Positions 8,078 to 16,288 of a stretch of 64,000 nucleotides of DNA are shown piece by piece. Origin of the DNA: CAZOVB01 sp964583095. GTDB lineage: Bacteria > Planctomycetota > Phycisphaerae > SM23-33. Position numbers and translations under genes: made by a program. The stretch spans positions 186,001-250,000 of the forward strand of contig CAZOVB010000002.1 of NCBI GenBank assembly GCA_964583095.1, written 5' to 3'. Numbering within the stretch: the stretch's first letter is position 1; each line of letters begins with the position of its first letter. The notes below the pieces were generated by a model. That model was not told where the DNA came from. It did not search any database and saw only the letters and a program-made list of their open reading frames with translations.

Positions 8078-8986
8078 ATGGCAGATGACATGCTCCATCC
8101 ACCGGCCCGAAGGGTCTCGAGCATTGAAGAGACGATCCAGAACAGCGAGCAGTTACTGGACCTGCGGATGACACTTCATGACCTCTCGGGTGTGTTCGTG
8201 GAGCGGGAGGGAAAGGCCCTGCTGGACCGCCATCGCGGTTCGCATCGCCGATACAGGACCTGTGCGATCGGCTATTGCAGGCGATGCCTGGATCACTGCT
8301 ATCAGCAGGTCAACAAACGCTGCGCCCACGAACGAGGCGCCTTCCTGCACAGGTGCTGGAAGGGGTTTGCAGAACTGGTCCTGCCCATCGGCCGGGAGGG
8401 GGTCCACCTGGCCACCCTCTTTGCCGGCCAATGGCAAGTGGCAGGCTGGGAGATCCACAAGCCCCTTCCCCCCGGGTGCAGCGAGCAAATCGACAAGCTT
8501 TCGCTGGTAAAACAGGAGAGCCTTGGGCGCCTGGCGAGTTTGCTGGAGACCTTTGCAGCCGGGCTGCTGGCAGAGGTGGACCGCCTTCGAGGCCAGTCAG
8601 GCCCCGCGATCAGCCGGAGGGAAGCGATCTACCGCTTCATCGAACTGCATGCGGCAGAGCCGATCGGCCTGGGCGACCTGGCCGCCGCGCTGCACCTGTC
8701 GCCCAGTCGAACCAGTCATCTGGTCAAGCAGTTGACGGGAAGCACGTTCCAGGACCTGCTGGTTTCCGAGCGTATTCGAAAGGCCCAGGCCCTGCTGCGT
8801 TCGACGGACCTGCCTGTCGGGCAGATCGGCAGGTTGGTGGGAATCGAAAACGACGGATACTTCAGTCGGCTCTTCAAGGCCCGGGTCGGCAGAGCCCCCA
8901 GTCGATATCGACACCAGGGCCCGACTTCAAAAGACCGGCCCGACATCGCCCAGAGCTCAGAAGAGCGACAGAACGGACCTGGTTAG
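8078..8986 (+). CDS. PocR-domain AraC-family transcription regulator
   Basis: This is a 302-residue regulator. The N-terminal half (about residues 15-165) resembles the PocR sensory domain, with a Cys-rich stretch (CAIGYCRRCLDHC, then a further Cys in NKRC) expected to bind a ligand or metal. The C-terminal 100 residues are an AraC-type double helix-turn-helix: FIELHAAEPIGLGDLAAAL, then LHLSPSRTSHLVKQLTG, then VGIENDGYFSRLFKARVG. It is divergent from the ferredoxin and FAD-oxidoreductase genes and is the obvious candidate to control them. Its 3' end overlaps the next convergent gene by 4 bp. Confidence 0.82.
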   Translation: MADDMLHPPARRVSSIEETIQNSEQLLDLRMTLHDLSGVFVEREGKALLDRHRGSHRRYRTCAIGYCRRCLDHCYQQVNKRCAHERGAFLHRCWKGFAELVLPIGREGVHLATLFAGQWQVAGWEIHKPLPPGCSEQIDKLSLVKQESLGRLASLLETFAAGLLAEVDRLRGQSGPAISRREAIYRFIELHAAEPIGLGDLAAALHLSPSRTSHLVKQLTGSTFQDLLVSERIRKAQALLRSTDLPVGQIGRLVGIENDGYFSRLFKARVGRAPSRYRHQGPTSKDRPDIAQSSEERQNGPG

Positions 8987-9420
8987 GAAGGCGGCTGCTC
9001 CATGGCATGCCGGATGCCGGCTGCATCCAGGGCCTCGACCAAGGCTTTCTCTGCTGCGGCGCGACTGGTCGCAGAGCGGTGGATCAGGACGGCCGGGCCA
9101 CGGTTTTCCTCACCGGCCGGGGGCACCTTACCTGCCAGTTCAACCAGTCGTTCCAGGGAGACCTTCCGGTTCATCACGTAGTAGTCGTGGGCCCGGATTT
9201 CCACGAACATCGGTCGCGAGAGATCTTCGGGTTGAATTTCCGCGGGGGGATTCTCCCGGCCCGGCGGGGAGGACTTGTCCCCCGAGCCGGTGCCCAGGTC
9301 GGGTCCCAGGCCGAATAGCCCCAGAAGCCATCCCGCCGCAGCGGCCAGAATGCCGACGACCCCTGCCGTCGCTACCACTTTTTTGCCACGTCCGCGCCTT
9401 GGCGGTCTCGCCTGTGTCAT
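8983..9420 (-). CDS. Membrane-anchored ExbD-like periplasmic-domain protein
   Basis: This 145-residue protein has a basic N-terminus (PPRRGRGKK), one membrane helix (about residues 15-37), a Gly/Ser/Pro linker and a soluble C-terminal domain (about 68-142). That domain has the ExbD/TolR periplasmic pattern: beta strand MFVEIRAHDYYVMN, VSLERLVELA, VLIHRSA and a final helix ALVEALDAAGI. The membrane helix lacks the Asp that ExbD uses for proton passage. It is the third gene of a unit with an ExbB-like and a second ExbD-like protein. The role is inferred, with no named family member recognised. Confidence 0.6.
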   Translation of the reverse strand: MTQARPPRRGRGKKVVATAGVVGILAAAAGWLLGLFGLGPDLGTGSGDKSSPPGRENPPAEIQPEDLSRPMFVEIRAHDYYVMNRKVSLERLVELAGKVPPAGEENRGPAVLIHRSATSRAAAEKALVEALDAAGIRHAMEQPPS

Positions 9421-9439
9421 GTCGTAAACGTCCTTTCAC

Positions 9440-10216
9440 TCAGGGCATTTCAGGGATGAATCCCAGCGTGGAAATATGAATCTTCTTGGGCCTGGCCCAT
9501 TTGTTCCGCAGGATGCCCTGAAGATCTTCCAGGCCCGCCTTGACCAGGTTCCGCGTGCCGAACGACGCATCGCCCCAGCTCAGGAGGATCAGGACGGTGC
9601 TTTTGGGCTCGGCCTGGCCGAAATAGTCGCCGGCGGTCTGGACGAAACTATCGCGGCTGGTGACGAACAGGTCATCAACGAGGACCTGGTCGTTGTTGAT
9701 CAGGCGCAGGGAATCCGTGGCATCGATATGCACCTCCCAGACATCCCAGTGGTTGCGGAATTCCAGGTTCTTGCGGAGATAGCGTATCACGTCGGCAAGG
9801 GAGGTCCGGCGGAGATTCTCAAGTTCTTCCTCCAGGCGCCGGGTCTGGTCGATATCGGCCTCGGCCAGGGCGTGCCTGACCACATCGGCCGGGATGCCCA
9901 GCTGCTTGTGGGCGATTTCGGTCACCCGCTGGAGATTCTCCTCCAGTTGCTCCTGGCGCATGCGACGGGTGGCGACCTGGTCGCGAAGCAGCCTGTTGGA
10001 CTCCTCCAGCGTTTCGATGCGGTCCTGGAGGGCCTGGTTGGCCCGAGCGAATTCCTGCCGGACGGCCTGGGCCTGGGCACTGCGAACCTGCTCGGCCTCG
10101 ACCTGCTCTGCCGTGGTTTCCTGGAGTTCCATGTACTGGGCGAACATGACGATCAGCAGCAGATCCAGCAGCGGGGTCAGCCGAAGGATGACGCGTTTGC
10201 CGGGTCTGCGGATCAT
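9440..10216 (-). CDS. ExbD-like protein with coiled-coil
   Basis: This 258-residue protein starts with a single membrane helix that contains the ExbD/TolR signature TPLLDLLLI, including the Asp at about residue 18 needed for proton conduction. About residues 35-130 form a long Gln/Glu/Arg-rich coiled-coil, which standard ExbD (about 140 residues) lacks. The C-terminal domain (about 140-258) is mixed alpha/beta and looks envelope-facing. The ATG at 10216 overlaps the ExbB-like stop by 4 bp. The pairing suggests a proton-driven membrane motor; the powered process is unknown. Confidence 0.72.
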   Translation of the reverse strand: MIRRPGKRVILRLTPLLDLLLIVMFAQYMELQETTAEQVEAEQVRSAQAQAVRQEFARANQALQDRIETLEESNRLLRDQVATRRMRQEQLEENLQRVTEIAHKQLGIPADVVRHALAEADIDQTRRLEEELENLRRTSLADVIRYLRKNLEFRNHWDVWEVHIDATDSLRLINNDQVLVDDLFVTSRDSFVQTAGDYFGQAEPKSTVLILLSWGDASFGTRNLVKAGLEDLQGILRNKWARPKKIHISTLGFIPEMP

Positions 10217-10845
10217 GCCGGCCGGCCTCCGGCGTGGCGGATCATCTGGTTCCGGGCCGACTGCACGACCTGGCGGACCTCGCTGAGATGCTCGAAATGC
10301 CTCTGGATGGCCGGGGCCATCGAAGCGTTCCAGATCATGAAGACCACGCCGGCCATCAGACCGGCCAGGGTGGTGAAGGATGCGTTGGCGAAATTGCGGA
10401 CGATCGACCCGGCGGTGGTCTGGGCGCCGATGCTGGCTGCAATGGCCAGGACGGTTCCCAGGATGCCGTTTAGCGGATGAACCTCCACGAGCGTTCCGGC
10501 CACGCTGGCCAGCCACTCGGTGTGGTCGCGTTTGAGGTAGCCTCGCGCTTCGTCCTTGGTCATGAGGCGTCGGCTCATCTCGGTTCGGGTTTCCGGGTCG
10601 CCCTCGTCGGCGAGGATCTCGCGGATGTCCTGCACGAAGCAGTCGATCTGCTCATGGACGGTCCGATCGGCGTCGGAGTTGCTCCGACGCCAGACGCCCA
10701 GAATGTCCTGGAGGTAGGCTACCAGTCGACGAGGTCCGCGCCGGGTCCAACTGCGAAGCAGCAGGAACATTGCGAAATTGACGGCTGCGACGGCGAGGAC
10801 CACGAAGATCCAGAAATCGGCCAGGGCTTGCAGAACTGGCATCAT
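10213..10845 (-). CDS. MotA/TolQ/ExbB proton-channel family protein
   Basis: This 210-residue protein has an N-terminal membrane helix (about residues 8-32), a cytoplasmic helical region, then two C-terminal helices with the family pattern PLNGILGTVLAIAA and NASFTTLAGLMAGVVFMIW. ExbB/TolQ proteins form pentameric channels around an ExbD/TolR dimer and convert proton flow into mechanical work. It is first in a three-gene unit with the two ExbD-like genes and probably forms one complex with them. Confidence 0.82.
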   Translation of the reverse strand: MMPVLQALADFWIFVVLAVAAVNFAMFLLLRSWTRRGPRRLVAYLQDILGVWRRSNSDADRTVHEQIDCFVQDIREILADEGDPETRTEMSRRLMTKDEARGYLKRDHTEWLASVAGTLVEVHPLNGILGTVLAIAASIGAQTTAGSIVRNFANASFTTLAGLMAGVVFMIWNASMAPAIQRHFEHLSEVRQVVQSARNQMIRHAGGRPA

Positions 10846-10989
10846 GAAGTGCGCCCTTTCCCGGAAAGAATGCCTATGACTTCAGAAACATCCTAACGCC
10901 CCAGCCGCCCCCAAGCAAGAAACCGCCCCGTCCGGATCTTCCCCCAGGGGCCAGCGTCACCTGCCGAAACGATCGATTCAACTTCCGTG

Positions 10990-11187
10990 TTACCGGGACG
11001 CAACGATGCCGGGCTTGGGGCGGGGCGTTGGGCTGTGGCCGCGCGCGACCATACCCAGCAGCAGATAAAGAACCAGGCCCGCGGCAAGGCCGGCAACCGC
11101 CCATGCCAAGGCGATTGCAATCAGACTCGCCGCAGCCAGGGTCGCGCTGCTCGGGCGTCAGAGAAGGGGGTTCTCCGGAGCCTTCAT
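10990..11187 (-). pseudogene. Short membrane-protein frame interrupted by one in-frame TGA
   Basis: Reading the minus strand from an ATG at 11187 gives MKAPENPLL, a TGA at 11158-11160, then an open frame to TAA at 10990-10992. The second part has a strong membrane helix (LAAASLIAIALAWAVAGLA, continuing to LLLGM) and a basic Pro-rich tail. It could be a broken small membrane gene, a gene using a non-ATG start after the TGA, or chance. No ribosome site is clear before 11187. The rest of the 10846-11250 gap shows no other feature I can support. Confidence 0.25.
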
Positions 11188-11250
11188 GCAACGCGGACCG
11201 GCGCCGGGGGGCGTCGGTCCGCGCGGTACGTTTTGCTGGTCCGTTCGGGA

Positions 11251-11643
11251 TCAGTCGGCGCTGCTGTTGCGAACAGGCTTCTTGGCCTCTGCGTCATAGG
11301 TGATGTGGGGCAGCATTGCGTAGTGCCCGCAGGTTTCGCACCACTCGCCCTTGACCTTGCCGCACTTGGGGCACTTGCCCGCGGCGGCGGGGAACCGGAA
11401 CTTGTTGTGCTTGGGGCAGTAGGTTCCGGCCTTGACGGTCTTGTCGCAGGAGGCGCATTTGAACTCGCCGATGCAATTGGCGACGGCGTTGCACTGGGGG
11501 CAGAATGCGTCTTCGGGCATTTCCTTGCCGCAGACGGGACAGACGGCCTGCTCGCCGGTTTCGCAGCCGGCCTTGGGGTTTTCCACACATCCACCCAGCA
11601 GTACAGCGCCCAACAGCATGCTCATCATCAAAGTTCGCATCAT
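11251..11643 (-). CDS. Zinc-ribbon lipoprotein
   Basis: This 130-residue protein has a signal peptide ending in the lipobox LLGGC (Cys near residue 19), so it should be lipid-anchored in the envelope. The mature part is full of paired cysteines: CPVC, CPQC, CASC, CPKH, CPKC and CETC. Together they resemble several tandem zinc ribbons in a compact, probably metal-bound fold. An AAGGAGAG site lies a few bases before the start. Exported multi-ribbon proteins are unusual; no known function is recognised. It is 146 bp downstream of aspS on the same strand. Confidence 0.75.
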   Translation of the reverse strand: MMRTLMMSMLLGAVLLGGCVENPKAGCETGEQAVCPVCGKEMPEDAFCPQCNAVANCIGEFKCASCDKTVKAGTYCPKHNKFRFPAAAGKCPKCGKVKGEWCETCGHYAMLPHITYDAEAKKPVRNSSAD

Positions 11644-11789
11644 CCAACTCTCCTTCCCTGGTTGCCCTGTCTGGGTCCGCCGGAGTCGACGGCCCGTGGA
11701 ATGCCTCCCATGCCTCTCATGGGGGCTGATCCTAAGTCTAAGCCGCCGAAGGGATTTAGCAAGAACTTTTCCGTGGGGCTACGCGAGCG

Positions 11790-13604
11790 CTATTTGCGTT
11801 CCTTCTGGGGGGAGATCACGCGGAGGGAAAGCTCGGCCAGCTGGACTTCTTCGACGGTCCCGGGTGCATCGGTCAGCGGGCAGGTGCCTCGCTGGGTCTT
11901 GGGGAAGGCGATGACCTCGCGGAGGCTCTCGCCGCCGGCCATGACCATTGCGACCCGATCAAGCCCCAGGGCCAGCCCGCCGTGGGGCGGGGCTCCGAAT
12001 CGCAGCGCGTCCAGCAGGAAGCTGAACTTTTCGCGGGCTTCTTCCTCGCTGATGCCCAGGGCGGCGAAGACGCGGCGCTGCAACTGGGGCGAGTGGATAC
12101 GAACCGATCCGCCGCCCATCTCCAGCCCGTTGCAGACGATGTCATAGGCGCGGCTGCGGACGTTGCCCGGGTCGGTATCGAGCTTGTCCAGGTCGTCGGG
12201 ATGGGGCATGGTAAAGGGATGGTGCAGGGCGTAGTAGCGGTCGTCGTCTTCGCTGTATTCCATGAGCGGAAACTGGGTGACCCAGCACCAGGCCATGGCC
12301 TCTGGATCGATCAGATCCAGGTCGCGACCGAGGCGGCTTCGAAGGGCGGCCAGCCCTGCATTGACCACCCGCGGCTTGTCGGCCAGGAACATCAGGATGT
12401 CCCCGTCCTGGGCCCCGGTGGCTTGCTTGAGCTCGGCCTTGACCGGATCGGAGAGGAACTTGGCGATTCCACCGGCGTAGTCGCCGTTTTCCAGCTTGCA
12501 CCAGGCCAGGCCCTTCGCGCCGTAGTCGGCCACCAGGGCGGTGTATTCGTCGATCTCCTTGCGGGTGAACTTCGCTCCGCCTTTGGGGCAGATGCACTTG
12601 ACGATCCCGCCGGCCTCCAGGGCGCCGGTGAAGACCTTGAAGCCGGTCTTGGCCACGACGGGCCCCACGTCGGTCAGGAGCATTTCGAAGCGAAGGTCGG
12701 GCCTGTCGATGCCGTACTTCTCCATCGCCTCGGGGTACGGGATGATCGGTACGTCCTTGGGGAAGGGCTTGCCGGCGGCCTGGCAGACCGAGGCCATCAG
12801 GCGGTTGGTCACGTCCATCACGTCCGACTCGCGGACGAAGCTCATCTCCAGGTCCAACTGGGTGAATTCCGGCTGGCGGTCGGCGCGGAGGTCTTCGTCG
12901 CGGAAGCACCTGACCATCTGGTAGTAGCGGTCCATGCCGCCGACCATGAGGATCTGCTTGAAGAGCTGCGGGCTCTGGGGCAGGGCGTAAAACTCCCCGG
13001 GCTGAATGCGGGAAGGGACCAGGAAGTCGCGGGCCCCTTCGGGGGTGGATTTGGTCAGAAACGGCGTCTCGACCTCGACGAAGCCGTCGTCGTCCAGGAC
13101 ATCTCGCATGGCTTTGCAGATGCTGTGACGCAGGCGCAGATTGGCAGCCAGGCTGGGACGGCGAAGGTCGATATAGCGGTACTTGAGGCGCATCTCCTCG
13201 CCGGCGGTGTGGTGCTCGTCGGGCTCAAAGGGAACGGTGTCGCTTCGATTGAGCAGGTAGAGCTCCGCCCCGAGCACTTCGATCCGGCCGGTGGGGAGCT
13301 TGGGGTTCTCCTTGCCCTCTCCGCGGGGCCTGACGCGGCCTGCACAGGCGATGACCCACTCGTTTCGCAGGCTCCGGGCCAGTTCGTAGCGGTCCAGTTC
13401 GTCCGGGTCGGCGTTCTCGCCGGGTGTGTCGAAAACCACCTGGGTAATGCCGTTACGGTCGCGCAGGTCGATGAAGACCACCCCGCCGTGGTCGCGGTAA
13501 CTTCGAACCCAACCGCAGAGGCGGACCGTTTGACCGTCGTCTTCAATACGGAGGTCGCCGCAGGTGTGGGTGCGTTTCAATACGTCGTCTGTGTAGGTTT
13601 CCAT
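11790..13604 (-). CDS. aspS: Aspartyl-tRNA synthetase
   Basis: This class II synthetase of 604 residues charges tRNA-Asp. It has an N-terminal OB-fold anticodon-binding domain (GWVRSYRDHGGVVFIDLRD), motif 2 (YQMVRCFRDEDLRADRQPEFTQ) and a C-terminal motif 3 (GLALGLDRVAM). An inserted GAD domain, typical of the bacterial type, lies about residues 300-420. Length matches bacterial AspRS. In organisms lacking AsnRS such enzymes also charge tRNA-Asn, but specificity cannot be judged here. The 274-bp gap upstream has a 7-bp hairpin (13673-13694) and a TTGACA (13704-13709) without a good -10 match. Confidence 0.96.
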   Translation of the reverse strand: METYTDDVLKRTHTCGDLRIEDDGQTVRLCGWVRSYRDHGGVVFIDLRDRNGITQVVFDTPGENADPDELDRYELARSLRNEWVIACAGRVRPRGEGKENPKLPTGRIEVLGAELYLLNRSDTVPFEPDEHHTAGEEMRLKYRYIDLRRPSLAANLRLRHSICKAMRDVLDDDGFVEVETPFLTKSTPEGARDFLVPSRIQPGEFYALPQSPQLFKQILMVGGMDRYYQMVRCFRDEDLRADRQPEFTQLDLEMSFVRESDVMDVTNRLMASVCQAAGKPFPKDVPIIPYPEAMEKYGIDRPDLRFEMLLTDVGPVVAKTGFKVFTGALEAGGIVKCICPKGGAKFTRKEIDEYTALVADYGAKGLAWCKLENGDYAGGIAKFLSDPVKAELKQATGAQDGDILMFLADKPRVVNAGLAALRSRLGRDLDLIDPEAMAWCWVTQFPLMEYSEDDDRYYALHHPFTMPHPDDLDKLDTDPGNVRSRAYDIVCNGLEMGGGSVRIHSPQLQRRVFAALGISEEEAREKFSFLLDALRFGAPPHGGLALGLDRVAMVMAGGESLREVIAFPKTQRGTCPLTDAPGTVEEVQLAELSLRVISPQKERK

Positions 13605-13878
13605 GGTCGTGCTTTTGGTAAGAGGAGAAGCGAACCGCCCGGCCCGCGCATAGAGTCAGTGACAGAAGAGTTTTCGCTGTTGAACATCAGCGAAGGCAGC
13701 GGCTGTCAAAGACGGCGATACAGGCAATGCCGTAGCATTGTCGCAGCAGCCGGACGATGACAGGGCTCCCTTGCAGGTAGTTCTGGCGCGAAAAGAGTTT
13801 TGTCACTCGCTCTGGAAGGGGCAAGTTTACAGGATTCTCCCTGAAACGCAAGGCTGTGAAAGACCCGATCCGGTTTGC

Positions 13879-15147
13879 TCAGCTTCGGATGTGCCCCTCG
13901 CCGGTCACCACCCACTTGTAGGTGGTCAGGTCGTCTGCGCCCATCGGGCCACGGGCGTGGAGGCGGTCGGTGCTGATGCCGATCTCGGCGCCCAGGCCGT
14001 ACTCGCCCCCGTCGCTGAAGCGCGTCGAGGCGTTGACCATCACGCTGGAGGAGTCCACACGGTCGACAAACTGCTTTGCCGCGGAGACATCCTGGGTGAC
14101 GATGGCGTCGGTATGATGGCTGGAACAGGTGTTGATATGCTCGATGGCTTCATCGAGGCCATCGACGATCTTGACGGCCAGGATCAGGTCCAGGTACTCG
14201 CAGGTCCAGTCCTCCTGGGAAGCCCGCTGGACGCGGAAGGCCATGTCGCCCAGGGCCTCGCGGGTCCGGGTGCAGCAGCGAAGCTCGACATTCCGAGCCA
14301 GGAACTCGGCCACGAGCCGGGGCAGGAAGTCCTCGGCCAGTGCAGCATCGACCAGCAGGGTCTCCATGGCATTGCAGACGGCGGGGTACTGGACCTTTGC
14401 GTTGATCGCGATGGCTTCGGCCATGTCCAACCGGGCCTGGCTGTGAAGGTAGACGTGGCAGATGCCGTCGTAGTGCTTGATGACGGGGATGGTGGCGGCT
14501 TGGACGACGGCCCGGATGAGCCCCTCCCCGCCTCGGGGGATGATGACATCCACGAGGCCCTGTGCCTGGGCCAGGGCCGGCACGATCGCACGGTCCTGGT
14601 TGTCGATGACGGTGATGGCCGCCTCGGGCAAAGAAGCGGCCCCGAGCCCCTGGCGCATGATCTTCCCGATGGCCTGGTTGCTGTAGAAAGCTTCCTTCCC
14701 GCCGCGCAGGATGCAGGCGTTGCCGGCCTTGAGGCACAGCCCCCCGGCGTCACTGGTCACGTTGGGGCGGGATTCGAAGACAATGCCGATTACACCGATG
14801 GGGACGCGCCGCTTCTCGATGCGCAGGCCGTTGGGCCGATTGCAGGCGGAGATCGCCTGGCCCACCGGATCGGTCTGCAGGGCCATCGCCTCCAGGGCGC
14901 AGGCCATCTGCTCCACGCGTTTATCGTCCAGGGTGAGGCGCTTGACCATCGCGGAAGTCAGGCCGAACTGGTCGGAGCGGTCCAGATCCTTCCGGTTCTC
15001 CTGCTGGAGCTGGCCTCGTGAGTCCCGGATCGCCCGGGCCATTTCCGTAAGCGCCTGGTTGCGTCTTTCGCTGCGGGTCGAGGCCAGGATGCCGGCGGCT
15101 TGCCGGGCCTTGCCTGCCAGTTCTTCGACGTATTGTCTGGGTTCCAT
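13879..15147 (-). CDS. proA: Glutamate-5-semialdehyde dehydrogenase
   Basis: ProA reduces gamma-glutamyl phosphate to glutamate semialdehyde with NADPH in proline synthesis. The 422-residue protein shows the family blocks GVIGIVFESRPNV, KAGNACILRGGKEA, the catalytic-Cys region QYPAVCNAMETLL and VNASTRFSDGGEYGLGAEIGIST. The ATG at 15147 has an AGAAAGG site 7 bases upstream and is preferred over a TTG at 15168. The proB partner is not in the window. It lies 73 bp downstream of the ybbR-like gene on the same strand. Confidence 0.95.
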   Translation of the reverse strand: MEPRQYVEELAGKARQAAGILASTRSERRNQALTEMARAIRDSRGQLQQENRKDLDRSDQFGLTSAMVKRLTLDDKRVEQMACALEAMALQTDPVGQAISACNRPNGLRIEKRRVPIGVIGIVFESRPNVTSDAGGLCLKAGNACILRGGKEAFYSNQAIGKIMRQGLGAASLPEAAITVIDNQDRAIVPALAQAQGLVDVIIPRGGEGLIRAVVQAATIPVIKHYDGICHVYLHSQARLDMAEAIAINAKVQYPAVCNAMETLLVDAALAEDFLPRLVAEFLARNVELRCCTRTREALGDMAFRVQRASQEDWTCEYLDLILAVKIVDGLDEAIEHINTCSSHHTDAIVTQDVSAAKQFVDRVDSSSVMVNASTRFSDGGEYGLGAEIGISTDRLHARGPMGADDLTTYKWVVTGEGHIRS

Positions 15148-15220
15148 GCTGGGGCCTTTCTTCTGCAAGGCCCTGCATTTTACGTCAAGTCGCTTGGCGA
15201 GACCAGAGGCTCTCGAAGAG

Positions 15221-16288
15221 TCAGGGAGTCAGGACCGGACCCTCGATGGGATCCAACCGGAAGTCCAGCGTCATCTTCTCCTGGTCCGGGGCCAGGCGGA
15301 CATTGAGCCCGCGAGGCAGATGCACCTTGATACTCCGGGCGGTCCAGCTCTCGGGCGGATTCTTGTCGCTGTCGTAGAGTTCGATGTACGCGTCGACATC
15401 CTCGGCCGAGAGGTTCTCCAGGTCGGTCTGCGGGCCGATGAACTCCAGCTTCTTGGTCCAACCTTCGCGCGTTCGCAGCTCGAACTTGTCCCAGGTGTCG
15501 TCATTGGCCCATTTGTAAGGCGTGACGATTCGAATGGTCACGTTGAGGGTCTTGCGTTCGGTTGTCCGGTATACCCGCAACTGGACCGATACCCGGGAGG
15601 GAGTGGGCATGAGCCCTCCGGCGAACGGCTCCAGGGCCACTTCCCGGTTGATGATCTCGCCTTCTTCGGCATCGGCCAGGTTGACCTCCTGGGTTCGGAC
15701 CACCTGGGTGGCTGGGGGAAACTGTTCGTCGATGCGCTGCCACTGGCTCGAAGGAGCCGAAACGGTGACCCGGGCCGGGGCGATCTTGGTGTCCACGACC
15801 TGGGCCCCCTCCTTTTCCAGGCGAACGGGGATCAGGCGGCTCTCCTGGGCCTCGACACGGAAGGTCACGAGCTTGGGACGTGTCTCCTGCACGCTGATGC
15901 CCTGTTTCTGCAGATCCGACGCCTGGTTGAGGATCTCGGCCAGGGCGACGGTATGCTCACCGACGCCGAAACGCTGGGAAACGTCGTAGCGGATGATTCT
16001 GCGTCCCTCGGCCAGGTCCCGCCGGAAATCCTCCAACTGGGTCTGGCTTCCGCGAAGGGAGAAGACCACCTCCAGGTTGGGGTCGGAAACAAGGCTCAGG
16101 GTCTCGCTGTTGCCGGTACCCAGTTGGATGGTCGCCCGCATCTCCATGTTGTCGGTGAATTCAATGTCGGCGTAGATCCAGATCAGGACGCTCACCAGGG
16201 CCACCCAGAAAAGGGTTCGGGCGTTTTCCAGCCACCACTGACGGCTCAGCCGGGGCGGATCCTGCATGTAGAAGCCCATCTTGCTCAC
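15221..16288 (-). CDS. YbbR-domain protein (CdaR-like)
   Basis: This 355-residue protein has one N-terminal membrane helix (LFWVALVSVLIWIYADIEF, about residues 25-43), followed by extracytoplasmic beta-rich repeats of the YbbR type. In Firmicutes CdaR (YbbR) binds and regulates the diadenylate cyclase CdaA. Here the start overlaps the cdaA stop by 4 bp, so the same pairing is very likely. Sequence identity to CdaR is low beyond the domain pattern, so the call rests partly on context. Confidence 0.78.
   Translation of the reverse strand: MSKMGFYMQDPPRLSRQWWLENARTLFWVALVSVLIWIYADIEFTDNMEMRATIQLGTGNSETLSLVSDPNLEVVFSLRGSQTQLEDFRRDLAEGRRIIRYDVSQRFGVGEHTVALAEILNQASDLQKQGISVQETRPKLVTFRVEAQESRLIPVRLEKEGAQVVDTKIAPARVTVSAPSSQWQRIDEQFPPATQVVRTQEVNLADAEEGEIINREVALEPFAGGLMPTPSRVSVQLRVYRTTERKTLNVTIRIVTPYKWANDDTWDKFELRTREGWTKKLEFIGPQTDLENLSAEDVDAYIELYDSDKNPPESWTARSIKVHLPRGLNVRLAPDQEKMTLDFRLDPIEGPVLTP

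Noticed and set aside
7752..8174. Upstream extension of the FAD oxidoreductase reading frame
   Set aside because: It runs antisense-free but out of frame through the ferredoxin gene and has no family match; the ATG at 7751 overlaps the ferredoxin stop.
10217..10516. N-terminal extension of the ExbD-like gene
   Set aside because: It lies wholly inside the ExbB-like gene in another frame; the membrane helix begins at the ATG at 10216.
11707..11723. CCCATG/CATGGG hairpin between aspS and the lipoprotein gene
   Set aside because: Only 6 bp with no T-run on the minus strand, so not supported as a terminator.
13673..13694. 7-bp hairpin upstream of aspS considered as a T-box or attenuator
   Set aside because: No specifier loop, T-box sequence or T-run is present.
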